From Streptomyces capitiformicae (GTDB lineage Bacteria > Actinomycetota > Actinomycetes > Streptomycetales > Streptomycetaceae), in NCBI RefSeq assembly GCF_002214185.1, contig NZ_CP022161.1, positions 2,665,767-2,729,766 of the forward strand: a stretch of DNA of 64,000 bases. Direction: 5' to 3'. Position 1 is the stretch's first letter; each line of letters begins with the position of its first letter. Position numbers and translations under genes: made by a program. A model generated the notes under the pieces. That model had not been told where the DNA came from, ran no database searches, and saw only the letters and a program-made list of their open reading frames with translations. This document shows positions 44,070 to 52,451 of the stretch, one piece after another.

Positions 44070-44518
44070 GCGCGCACTGGCTGGCTCGGCGCCTAGAACG
44101 GCTCGACGACCGGGGCGGTGTCACGGTGTTCGTCGCCATCTGTGTCGTCGCGCTGCTCGGCATCATCGGTGTCGCCGTCGACGGCGGCAGCAAGATGCGC
44201 GCCACCGAACGCGCCGACTACCTCGCCGGGGAGGCCGCGCGGGCCGGCGGGCAGGCCATCGATCCGGCTCAGGCCATCACCGGCGAGGCCATCGTCGTCG
44301 ACCCGCAGGCCGCCGTGGCGGCCGCGCGGGCGTACCTGGCCACCGCTGGCGCCGACGGCACGGTCAGCGTCTCCGGGGACGGCACGACCCTCACCGTCAC
44401 CGTAGCCAGCGCGTACGAAACCAAGTTCCTGCCCGTGGTCGGAATTGACAGTCTCGCGGTGACCGGCCACGGCAAGGCGACCCTCCTGCACGGCGTCACC
44501 GCTCCCGAAGGAAACTGA
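44066..44518 (+). CDS. TadG-like pseudopilin
   Basis: ATG 44066 overlaps the preceding stop. The 150-residue product shows DDRGGVTVFVAICVVALLGIIGVAVDGG and ADYLAGEAARAGGQAID, the N-terminal pattern of TadG-like proteins, and ends in a beta domain. With the two preceding genes it makes three minor pilins in a row. Confidence 0.82.
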   Translation: MSAHWLARRLERLDDRGGVTVFVAICVVALLGIIGVAVDGGSKMRATERADYLAGEAARAGGQAIDPAQAITGEAIVVDPQAAVAAARAYLATAGADGTVSVSGDGTTLTVTVASAYETKFLPVVGIDSLAVTGHGKATLLHGVTAPEGN

Positions 44519-44519
44519 C

Positions 44520-47500
44520 ATGCGCACCACCCACTCCCCCACCACTGAGGGCTCCGCCGTGGCCCGCGTCCTCAAAGCCCTGGGCAGTCTGCTCATCCTG
44601 GCCACCGTGGTCACCGGTCTGCCGCTGCTGCTGGCCTGGGCCACCCCGCAGATCTGGGCGTCCAGCCACGACGATCTCGCTCATCTGCTGGACCGGCAGG
44701 ACACCGGTGCCGTGTTCCTGCTGCTGCTCGTCGCGGTGGGCTGGATGGGGTGGGCGCAGTTCACGTTCTGCGTCGTGGGGGAAGGGGCCGCGCAGCTGCG
44801 CGGCCGGACGTGGCATGCTCCCCGAGGCCTGGGCTCCTCGCAGCGGGCCGCAGCAGTGCTGGTCGGCGGCATTCTGGTCCTGCTGCCCACCAGTTCGGCG
44901 CTGGCCTCCCCCGCCCAGGCGGCCCCGGCCATCAGCGACGTCCGGGTGCCCGGGCAGACGCCGGGAGAACAGCACACCGGGGCGGCCGCAGATTCGGTGG
45001 CCGCCACGAGCGCGACGGAACCGGCTGCGTACACGGTGCGGGAGGTGCGTCCGGCAGAAAGCCTGTGGAGCATCGCCGAGCAGGAACTCGGCGACGGTGA
45101 GCGCTGGCGGGAGATCGCCGCCCTCAACGAGGGCCGCCCCATGACCGACGGACAGGTCTTCAAGAGCAACAGCTTTCTGCAGCCCGGGTGGAGGCTGCAC
45201 ATGCCTGAGGTGTCCTCCGGTTCCACGGCCGTCGCGGGAGAAACCCGTCCGCAGCTGGGTGACAGTGCCCCGGCTGCTGACGAGAAGAGCGAGCACGTCG
45301 TCACGGTCCACCCCGGCGACTATCTGTCAAAGATCGCGGAGGAGGAGCTCGGCGACGGCGATAAGTGGCCTCAGCTGTTCGAGGCCAGCAAGGGCCAGCC
45401 GCAGCCGGACGGCCTGCCCGAGATCTCCGACCCGGATGTGATCTACACGGGCCAGCAGGTCTCTGTGCCCGGCGCCCAGCCCGACCAGTCGCCCCAGGAC
45501 CGCGACCAGGGTGATGAGTCGGGCAGCCCGCAGACCGCTCCCCCGGACACCCAGAAGCCCGACGGCGAGCAGAAGCCAGGCGAAGGGACGGGCGATGAGC
45601 AGACTCCCGTACCCAGCCACACCGCAGCACCTGCACCAGAGTCGTCGGCCCCCAGCGCACCGGTGAGCCGCCCTGCCGAGCAGCCCGGCCAGGATCAGGG
45701 ATCTCCTTCCCTATCCGCCTCGGCGACGCCTGGGCCCAGCACCAGCGTTTCGCCTTCTGCCGGCTCGCCGTCGGTGTCGGCCGATTCGTCCGGCTCGGTC
45801 GCTTCCTCCCCCGCCGCCACGGCGTCCGAGACTGCAGTGACGGCTCCGTCCAACAGCCGGCTGAACCTGCACACCGTTGTCGGCGCCGGCGCGCTGCTGG
45901 CCGCCGCCATCACCGGTGCCCTCGCCCTGCGCAGGACGCTGCAGCGCCGCCGTCGCAAGCCCGGCGAGAAGATCGCCATCGCGTCGGAGACGTCCATGGC
46001 AGAGGCTCAGTTGGCGGCGGCCGCCGAACCGGGCGGCGCAGCCCGCATGGACTTGGCGCTGCGGACCCTGGCCCACCTGGTAGCTCAGGAGGAGGATGCC
46101 GCGCTGCCGCCGTTGCGGGCCGCGCGGATCGGCGCCCGCGCGCTGGAGGTGTTGCCCGAGGATCTCTCCCAGGAGCCTCAGGCGCCCTTCGTATCCGGGC
46201 AGGCCGGTTGGTGGGTTCTGTCCTCTGATGCCGTCCTCTTGGACGAGGAGGCCGCCCGCGAGGTGCGGGCACCGTATCCGGGGCTGGTGACGATCGGCAG
46301 CACCGAGGCGGGTGAGCTTCTGCTGCTCAACCTCGCGCAATTGCCTGCGCTGCTGCTGGACGGTAACCCGGTCCACATCACCGAGGTCTGCACGTCGCTC
46401 GCCCTGGAGCTCGGGATGAGCCCGTGGGCGAGTGAAGTCGAGGTCGTCACCGTGGGGTTCGGCGAGGACCTGCCACAGTTGCTGCCCACCGCGCGGATCG
46501 CTCACATGCGGCAGGCTGCGCACGCGCTGCGCGATCTGAGCGAACGGCTGCTGGAAGCGCACCAGGTGCCCGAGACCCAGCATCAGCCGTATCTGCTGCT
46601 GTGCGCGTCGTCTCTGGACGCGGACACGGCCTGGCAGTTCGCCGATGTCATCGACAAGTCCGGCACGGTGCCCGTCACTCTCGTCGCCCCGGCGAGTTCG
46701 GCGGCCGCACACTTCCCTGAGGCGGAAATCCTCAACGCCTCGCTCAGCGAGCCGCAGAACGTCGACTACGCCGGCATCGACATCACGGTGCAGCGCCTGG
46801 AGCACGCCGCCTACGTGCAGATCACCACCGCACTGAAGGTGTCCGGGCAACCGTCCCACCCGGCTGAGGGTCCCTGGCAGGACGTGCCGGAAGAGCCCGA
46901 CACATTGCAGCAACCGGATCCTCCGGTATCAGAGGAACCCATCGCGCCTACGCCCGCTGCCACAAGCCTTTCGTTGGCAGCGGAAGCGGACTCGGGCGGT
47001 GAGGTGTTCCCGGCTCTGCTCGCCGCCGCCACCGATCCCTCTGGACTTCGTCTCCTGCTCACGACGCGGGCTCAGGCCGACGCCGAGTCCGGCCCAGAGA
47101 CCGAGACAGCGCCCCCGGCCCCCGTGTCACTGACGGCCGCGGACACCGCCGGGGAGGCTGACGATCACGAGGACTCCGCCGAGGAGCGCAAGCCAGAGAG
47201 GGAGGAGTGCGAGGCGCACAACCTGCACGCGCCGGAGATCCGGGTCCTGGGCCCGGTCGAGGTGACCGGCGTGGACAGCACCGGCCACGGCCCGCGGATG
47301 GCACAACTCGCCGCCTTGTTGTTCTTCCGGCCCGGGCGGAGCGCCGACGCCTTGTGTTCGGACATGGATCCCGTCAGCCCTTGGTCGCTCAGCACCCTCA
47401 ACGCCCGGATGCAGGGCCTGCGTCGCTCGTTGGGGAACGACCCGGCCGGCGACCCCTATGTGCCGCGCCGCAAGACCGGCGAGAGCCCCTACCGGCTCTC

Positions 47501-47975
47501 CCCCAGCGTGCGCTGCGACTGGACCCGCTTCCTCCAGCTCGTCGAGCGTGCCCTGCCGCTGGGCCCGGCTGGCCTGACCGACCTGGAGAGGGCGCTCACG
47601 CTGGTGCGGGGCCGGCCGTTCGGCGGTAAGCCCCTGCCCTGGGCCGAGCCGTACCAGCAGGAAATGATCACGCGCATCATCGACGTCGCGCACACCGTGG
47701 CCACCTACCGCACGCCCGGAGGTCCGCACCACGATCTCAGCGCGGCTCGTCAGGCCGTCGCGACCGGTCTCGACACCGACGACACGGCAGAGCTGTTGTA
47801 TCGGGACTGGCTGCGGATCGAGCATGCAGCGGGGAATCGGCAGGGCCTGCATACCGCCATCACGCGGGTGCAGCAGGTCAACCGGTCGTTGGACTGCTCA
47901 CTGGAGACGGAGACCGAGGCCCTCATTCACGAACTCCTCAACGGCTCGGGTACGTCGATGCGCAGGGTCCTCTAG
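44520..47975 (+). CDS. LysM - transmembrane - BTAD fusion protein
   Basis: The 1151-residue protein has N-terminal membrane helices (about residues 18-40, 60-82, 110-130) and two LysM domains near 172-230 (RPAESLWSIAEQELGDGERW) and 260-320 (HPGDYLSKIAEEELGDGDKW). A Pro/Ser/Thr-rich stretch follows, then a further helix near 446-465 (VVGAGALLAAAITGALAL) and a long cytoplasmic part ending in a winged-helix plus BTAD region from about 905 (IRVLGPVEVTGVDSTGHGPR; SRSLG-type; DWTRFLQLVERAL). LysM binds peptidoglycan and BTAD is the activator domain of SARP regulators. The protein could link the wall or pilus state to gene control. It closes the pilus operon. Confidence 0.85.
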   Translation: MRTTHSPTTEGSAVARVLKALGSLLILATVVTGLPLLLAWATPQIWASSHDDLAHLLDRQDTGAVFLLLLVAVGWMGWAQFTFCVVGEGAAQLRGRTWHAPRGLGSSQRAAAVLVGGILVLLPTSSALASPAQAAPAISDVRVPGQTPGEQHTGAAADSVAATSATEPAAYTVREVRPAESLWSIAEQELGDGERWREIAALNEGRPMTDGQVFKSNSFLQPGWRLHMPEVSSGSTAVAGETRPQLGDSAPAADEKSEHVVTVHPGDYLSKIAEEELGDGDKWPQLFEASKGQPQPDGLPEISDPDVIYTGQQVSVPGAQPDQSPQDRDQGDESGSPQTAPPDTQKPDGEQKPGEGTGDEQTPVPSHTAAPAPESSAPSAPVSRPAEQPGQDQGSPSLSASATPGPSTSVSPSAGSPSVSADSSGSVASSPAATASETAVTAPSNSRLNLHTVVGAGALLAAAITGALALRRTLQRRRRKPGEKIAIASETSMAEAQLAAAAEPGGAARMDLALRTLAHLVAQEEDAALPPLRAARIGARALEVLPEDLSQEPQAPFVSGQAGWWVLSSDAVLLDEEAAREVRAPYPGLVTIGSTEAGELLLLNLAQLPALLLDGNPVHITEVCTSLALELGMSPWASEVEVVTVGFGEDLPQLLPTARIAHMRQAAHALRDLSERLLEAHQVPETQHQPYLLLCASSLDADTAWQFADVIDKSGTVPVTLVAPASSAAAHFPEAEILNASLSEPQNVDYAGIDITVQRLEHAAYVQITTALKVSGQPSHPAEGPWQDVPEEPDTLQQPDPPVSEEPIAPTPAATSLSLAAEADSGGEVFPALLAAATDPSGLRLLLTTRAQADAESGPETETAPPAPVSLTAADTAGEADDHEDSAEERKPEREECEAHNLHAPEIRVLGPVEVTGVDSTGHGPRMAQLAALLFFRPGRSADALCSDMDPVSPWSLSTLNARMQGLRRSLGNDPAGDPYVPRRKTGESPYRLSPSVRCDWTRFLQLVERALPLGPAGLTDLERALTLVRGRPFGGKPLPWAEPYQQEMITRIIDVAHTVATYRTPGGPHHDLSAARQAVATGLDTDDTAELLYRDWLRIEHAAGNRQGLHTAITRVQQVNRSLDCSLETETEALIHELLNGSGTSMRRVL

Positions 47976-48149
47976 TCGGTGAGTGGTCACTGCCTGAGTC
48001 ACAACCTCCCTGAGGCAGGCCAGCTGACGTCTGCACCTGTGATTGCACGACGCCGGTCTCATGCACCGCACCGCGCTCTGTGGGGTACGCCACAGCCGGT
48101 GTGCGTCCGCAGGGCGGAACCGGCGACGGCTCACCGAAAGGCTGGCGGC

Positions 48150-48608
48150 ATGCATTTACGACAGGTCACCGCGTGCCCCCAGCCAGCCGAGTACACAACC
48201 CACCGACGCCAGAGGAGACAGCTCGCCTGGCAGATCTACACCTGCCCTCGGCATCGCCGCCTCTTCGAATGGTCCGTTCCCGGCAACCTCCGCCGCCTGG
48301 CCGCAGACGATGAGCGTCCTCCGTGCGGGACAGTGCACGATCACCGACCGCACGCCGAGATCATCGTGTCGCATCTCCGCGGCTGGATGTGCGTCTCGGG
48401 CACCCCGAGCGACAGCCCGGACCCATCAGAGGACGACTGGCAGGCGCACCTGAGCAACGCCCGGAACTGGTTCATCGCCACGGGTGAGTCAGACCTCCAG
48501 GCGGTCACCGAACAGGCTCTCCGTCTCGCCGAGACCGGAGCGGTGGGCGGCATCCTTACGCTATTGGCCCACGCCGAGACCGCAGCCGCGCGGCGTCGTC
48601 GAAGGTGA
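48150..48608 (+). CDS. Hypothetical protein with Cys/His-rich N-terminus
   Basis: ATG 48150 follows GAAAGG by eight bases. The 152-residue product starts with a short Cys/His segment (VTACPQPAEYTTH, YTCPRHRRLFEW), perhaps metal-binding, and ends in a helical, arginine-rich tail. No family recognised. It is the last plus-strand gene of this block. Confidence 0.6.
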   Translation: MHLRQVTACPQPAEYTTHRRQRRQLAWQIYTCPRHRRLFEWSVPGNLRRLAADDERPPCGTVHDHRPHAEIIVSHLRGWMCVSGTPSDSPDPSEDDWQAHLSNARNWFIATGESDLQAVTEQALRLAETGAVGGILTLLAHAETAAARRRRR

Positions 48609-48668
48609 CAGACCGGCGCCATGGCATCGAAGGATCCGACACCTCTCAGCCTCAGAGGCCGCAGCCCG

Positions 48669-49109
48669 TCACTGCCCGCGAGAGGCCACGTCGCGCGCTG
48701 CGTACGCGAGGAGTTCGTTGACGGCGGCCTCGTTGGAGGCGGGACGGCGTGTACGCCACTCGGACAGGGTGTCACGGACGGTCTGCGCAACGGCCTTCGC
48801 GTGCTGCACCAGGTCGTCATCGAGGGCCGCCACGTCGCCGCTCGCGGTGCGGCCCGTGACGACGATGGGGCCGGCCAGCGGGTAGAGGGGCATGCCGCGC
48901 CACGCACTCGCCAGGGCCCATGCGGCCAGGTTCTGGGGAAGACCTAGGTTCTGGCCGTTGCCGTGAATGTGCAGAACAGCGCGCTGGTGGTAGACCCCGT
49001 GGTCGACGGCACTGGATCCGATGTGCTCCTGGATCGCGGACTGCGCATCGGTCGTGGGCAAGTTGAGGTCTGTGACAGTGGCGTCCGGGTCAATGCGCAG
49101 AGCGTGCAT
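48669..49109 (-). CDS. Hypothetical 146-residue protein
   Basis: The ATG at 49109 has GAGGAGG in the eight or so bases upstream, a strong site. The product is soluble, with no recognisable motif (MHALRIDPDATVTDLNLPTT; ALDDDLVQHAKAVAQTVRDT). It lies downstream of the DUF2637 gene on the same strand, and its upstream region is filled with TGCGCA repeats, so it may be controlled together with the transfer region. Confidence 0.65.
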   Translation of the reverse strand: MHALRIDPDATVTDLNLPTTDAQSAIQEHIGSSAVDHGVYHQRAVLHIHGNGQNLGLPQNLAAWALASAWRGMPLYPLAGPIVVTGRTASGDVAALDDDLVQHAKAVAQTVRDTLSEWRTRRPASNEAAVNELLAYAARDVASRGQ

Positions 49110-49139
49110 CTGGACCTCCTCCTCGGTTCAGGGCGGGGC

Positions 49140-49456
49140 TGCGCAATACGCAAGGGCGCGATGCGCCAGGCTGCGCAATGATCACAATGCCTGCGCAATG
49201 CACCCCTGATCAGGGGTTTCTCCTCATTGCGCAGCCTGGCGGCGGTGCTCTGAGGCCGGATGCGCAACCGGTGCGCGGTGGCGGGCTTACTGCTGCGCGT
49301 CGGCGTGGTGGCGGACTAGCGCCTGCCAGCGCCGCTCGAAATCAACGGCCTGCTCGGCGAGGTAGTCGGCCTTGAGGGGCTTGTTGTACTGCGCAGTGAT
49401 CCCTTGGGCTGCGCACTCCTGCGCAACGGTGTCGAGCGACGGCACATCGCTGCGCA
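49140..49456. repeat. Second TGCGCA repeat cluster, 9 copies, with inverted repeats
   Basis: Copies begin at 49140, 49172, 49192, 49228, 49261, 49390, 49410, 49420 and 49451; the last four are inside the 3' end of the DUF2637 gene. CAGGCTGCGCAATGA (49167-49181) is inverted at 49224-49238, enclosing the perfect palindrome CCCCTGATCAGGGG (49203-49216). The hexamer is the same as at 22.4 kb. Confidence 0.75.
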
Positions 49457-51161
49457 CTCGCTGCTCGGCCCAGATGTTGTACACGCGAAACGGCAGGAGG
49501 TAACGGCGCAGGGTGGCTGGGCTGACCGGCTTGTCACCACGGCCGCGCATTCCCTTGCTGGCCAAGTAGGCGGACAGTTCCTCGGCCTCCCGCGTCGAGG
49601 ACTGCGGTTCGCCTCCGTTCTGGCTCTGGTACTCCATCCACGCAAGGTAGTAGCGGTCGACGGTGGTCAAGCCGACAGGCCCGTCCGATGTGCCGTCCTC
49701 TTGGTGTAGCGCGTCATCGATGGCGGCGTTCACCCGCGGGGTGCGCTGCTCCTTGGCGGCCTGTGCGCCCGCGCCGGCGGGCGCCCTCTCGGGCTCCCCA
49801 TCTGGCAGAACTTCAGCGACATGCTCACCGGGATCGGCGGCAGTCTCATCCGTGGGCGGCTCGCTGCTGCCAAGTTCGTGCTCCTGGAAGCTCGCGACGA
49901 AGGTTGCCAGGTCGTCGCCCGTGATGGGACGGCCACCGTCTCCGGTGATGGAGTCTCGCTCGTACACGTACGCGGCGAGGGCGGCAGCATCCGGGTACGC
50001 GCCGTGCTCCTGCGCGTAGGTACGCCAGGCGCTGTGGAAGTAGTCGTACCACTCGGCTTCGTCGGTGGCGGAGGACTCTTGGGTATCGAGCGCATAGCGC
50101 GCCTGGAGGACCTGGAGCAGCGGCTGCACCTGGTCCTCGGAGAGCGGGTTACCGGATCCCGTGGAGATGCCATAGGTGTCGCGGAGCCAGTAGCTCCACT
50201 GCGTCGGGGTCGGCTCAGCCTGGAACTGGGTGAGGAACGCCTGGTATGCCTCGGCGAACCGTTCAGCGGCTTCCACGGTCGATTCCTGTGGATCCTCGGG
50301 CAGCTCAGTCCCCGGAGTTGAGACTACCTGGACCGGTTCCGCCTCGGCGCTCTCCAGCTCGGCCGCTCTCCGCTCGTGTTCCGCCGCGGCGTCGAGTACG
50401 GAGTCTTCCGGCCGTGTGGGGACGGCGACCCGCTCGACGGTGAACTGGATCGGCGGCTCCTCGATTCCGGCTGCGGCAAAACCGGCAGGCGCGGTCTCCG
50501 CGAGCGGCACGCCGTAGCGGGCCAGTCTCAGCGGCATCAACGCCTCAATGGGGGCCTTGCGTCGCCACCCGCGGCCGAAGCGGGAGCGGAGGCTGGCCTG
50601 GTAGACGAGACGTTCCTGCTCCAGCTTGATGACCTGGTCGTAGGAGCGGAGCTCCCACAGCTTCATACGGCGCCACAGCAGGAACGTAGGCACGGGCGAG
50701 AGGATCCACCGGGTAAGGCGCACGCCCTCCATGTGTTTGTCGGCGGTGATGTCCGCGATGCGGCCGATCGCGTGCCGGGCGGCCTCGACGGCGACCACGA
50801 ACAGGACCGGGATGACGGCGTGCATTCCCACGCCCAGCGGATCCGGCCAGGCCGCCGCGCCGTTGAAGGCGATGGTCGCCACCGTCAGCAGCCATGCTGT
50901 CTGGCGGAGGAGGGGGAAGGGGATGCGGATCCAGGTCAGCAGGAGGTCCAGGGCCAGCAGGACACAGATCCCTGCGTCGATGCCGATGGGGAAGACGTAG
51001 GAGAAGTTCCCGAAGCCTTTCTGGATGGCCAGCTCGCGGACGGCCGCGTACGAGCCCGCGAAGCCGATACCGGCGATGATGACGGCGCCGAACACGACGA
51101 CGCCGATGAGGACCCGATGCGCTCGGGTCAGCTGGGGTATCTCGCCCTTCCCCGCAGCCAC
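49287..51161 (-). CDS. DUF2637 membrane protein (Spd-like plasmid spread protein)
   Basis: The 624-residue protein has the DUF2637 membrane domain: helices near residues 18-38 (VLIGVVVFGAVIIAGIGFAG), 50-65 (YVFPIGIDAGICVLLALDLL), 82-100 and 112-130, followed by a long Glu/Ala/Pro-rich tail. DUF2637 proteins are common in Streptomyces plasmids next to spread (spd) and transfer genes, but their biochemical role is not settled. The start at ATG 51161 lies 380 bases after parA on the same strand. The C-terminal coding region carries TGCGCA repeats; clt transfer sites of other Streptomyces plasmids sit in spd coding regions, a suggestive parallel only. Confidence 0.8.
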   Translation of the reverse strand: MAAGKGEIPQLTRAHRVLIGVVVFGAVIIAGIGFAGSYAAVRELAIQKGFGNFSYVFPIGIDAGICVLLALDLLLTWIRIPFPLLRQTAWLLTVATIAFNGAAAWPDPLGVGMHAVIPVLFVVAVEAARHAIGRIADITADKHMEGVRLTRWILSPVPTFLLWRRMKLWELRSYDQVIKLEQERLVYQASLRSRFGRGWRRKAPIEALMPLRLARYGVPLAETAPAGFAAAGIEEPPIQFTVERVAVPTRPEDSVLDAAAEHERRAAELESAEAEPVQVVSTPGTELPEDPQESTVEAAERFAEAYQAFLTQFQAEPTPTQWSYWLRDTYGISTGSGNPLSEDQVQPLLQVLQARYALDTQESSATDEAEWYDYFHSAWRTYAQEHGAYPDAAALAAYVYERDSITGDGGRPITGDDLATFVASFQEHELGSSEPPTDETAADPGEHVAEVLPDGEPERAPAGAGAQAAKEQRTPRVNAAIDDALHQEDGTSDGPVGLTTVDRYYLAWMEYQSQNGGEPQSSTREAEELSAYLASKGMRGRGDKPVSPATLRRYLLPFRVYNIWAEQRVRSDVPSLDTVAQECAAQGITAQYNKPLKADYLAEQAVDFERRWQALVRHHADAQQ

Positions 51162-51463
51162 GTCCCACTCCCCTATCCAAGCCTCACAACTAAGCAGCTC
51201 TCACACTCCCACGAGTGGGTGAGGTTGTGACGCTTCGCGGGTCACTTGTTGCGGATCGTCAGCGAAAAGTGATCACTGCAGCTTGGTCTCGTAGGTCCAA
51301 GCGGACTTTGTGGCTGCGTCTCCCACCGCACGCACCCCATGCGGGCTGGGGTGGTAGCCGCAGCAGTATTCCGTCGGAATACGTGGCGCTTCCGTCTGGC
51401 GCACAAGGTGCCGATCGGCGGGCGGTGGCGTCCAGGAAGGTTTCGCATCAGCGCGCCGTGATG
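51162..51463. promoter_or_regulatory. Region upstream of the DUF2637 gene
   Basis: This stretch between the parA hairpin and the DUF2637 start has no gene. It holds the palindrome TATTCCG-T-CGGAATA at 51367-51381, a likely operator, and AT-richer sequence near 51180-51270 that could be the promoter. Confidence 0.5.
51367..51381. promoter_or_regulatory. TATTCCGTCGGAATA palindrome (operator candidate)
   Basis: A perfect 7+1+7 inverted repeat about 205 bases before the DUF2637 start. No second copy was seen in the window. A repressor of the Spd-type gene is a plausible ligand. Confidence 0.4.
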
Positions 51464-51533
51464 GCGTTTCCATTGAAAACGGGGTGGGCCCGGACCATGC
51501 CGTCCGGGCCCACCCCGTTTTCAATGGAAACGC
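51464..51533. terminator. 32-bp perfect hairpin after parA, parS-like in both arms
   Basis: The left arm 51464-51495 and right arm 51502-51533 are perfectly complementary around the loop CATGCC. Each arm contains a parS-like element (GTTTCCATTGAAAAC at 51466; GTTTTCAATGGAAAC at 51517) next to CGGGGTGGGCCCGGAC. It lies ten bases after the parA stop, so it can end parBA transcription and may also be a ParB loading site. Confidence 0.8.
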
Positions 51534-51542
51534 TCAGGTCCC

Positions 51543-52451
51543 TCAGTCCTTGCGCTGCAGGAAGCCCAGCGCCGTCGCCACCTTCCGGTAGTCCTCAGCG
51601 GGGTAAGACTTCGGCAGCAGGATCGGGAGGGGAACACCGTCCTCGTACATCTTCTTTGCGTCGACGGAGTAGCGGACGAGTGGAAGCAGGACCGATCCGT
51701 ACTCGGCTTTGGCAAGTTCGGTCGCGCGTCGCGCCGGCGCCTCGTTGTAGCTGGGCGTCGGGGTCCCTGTGAGCACCAGGTGGTTCATTGTGGGACGACC
51801 GGGAACGGTCCTCTTGTTGGCGTTCTTGTCGCGGATGTTCTCAAGCTCGTCCAGGAGCGGGCCGAGCAGGTTGACGTCCTTCGGGTCGGCCCGTACCGAG
51901 GGGATGACCTTGTCGTCTTCGTCGAGCATCCGCGCGACGGAGTAGACCATCTTCCCGTAGGACGCGGGGAAGTCGACGTTCCAGACCTCATCGTCGCCGT
52001 CGTAGGCGTGCATGACCTCCATGAACCAGTCATTGCGGTCCGGGTCCAGAGCGATCAGCGTGTCCGTGCCGGCCAGGCCGGGGTCACTGGGGATGAGGCG
52101 CAGGTTCGGAATCGGCGCGTAGAGGCTGTTGCCGTCCTCGTCCTCGCCGATCCAGTAGCGGGCGGGCAGGGCGACTTCGTCGAACGTGGCCTTGCCTTCG
52201 ATCAGGTCAATGACGGTCTTGCGACCCTCAAGGTCTTCCGGGGTGTAGCCCAAGACCTTGGTGCCGGACATGTTGGCGTCCAGGTCCCAGAACGTGTTGC
52301 GATAGCCGCGCAGGGCCATCGTCACGGCGAGAGAAGTGCCGGTGGTGGACTTCGTAGATCCACCGCATGCAATCAGGTACGCGAAGAGCAGGGGCCAGTT
52401 GCGTCCGCGGGGCCGGAAGCGAGGATCGACGACAGCCGTCTTGGAACTCAT
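51543..52451 (-). CDS. parA: ParA-family partition ATPase with atypical P-loop
   Basis: ATG 52451 overlaps the parB stop (ATGA). The 302-residue product has the ParA order: a P-loop at residues 29-37 (CGGSTKSTT), then NTFWDLDANMSGTKVLGYTP, and MNHLVLTGTPTPSYNEAPARR. In the deviant Walker motif the first lysine (KGG) is replaced by Cys29, while Lys34 remains. ParA proteins position plasmids by ATP-driven binding to the nucleoid. Here parB precedes parA, opposite to the usual order. Downstream is the 32-bp hairpin. Confidence 0.85.
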   Translation of the reverse strand: MSSKTAVVDPRFRPRGRNWPLLFAYLIACGGSTKSTTGTSLAVTMALRGYRNTFWDLDANMSGTKVLGYTPEDLEGRKTVIDLIEGKATFDEVALPARYWIGEDEDGNSLYAPIPNLRLIPSDPGLAGTDTLIALDPDRNDWFMEVMHAYDGDDEVWNVDFPASYGKMVYSVARMLDEDDKVIPSVRADPKDVNLLGPLLDELENIRDKNANKRTVPGRPTMNHLVLTGTPTPSYNEAPARRATELAKAEYGSVLLPLVRYSVDAKKMYEDGVPLPILLPKSYPAEDYRKVATALGFLQRKD

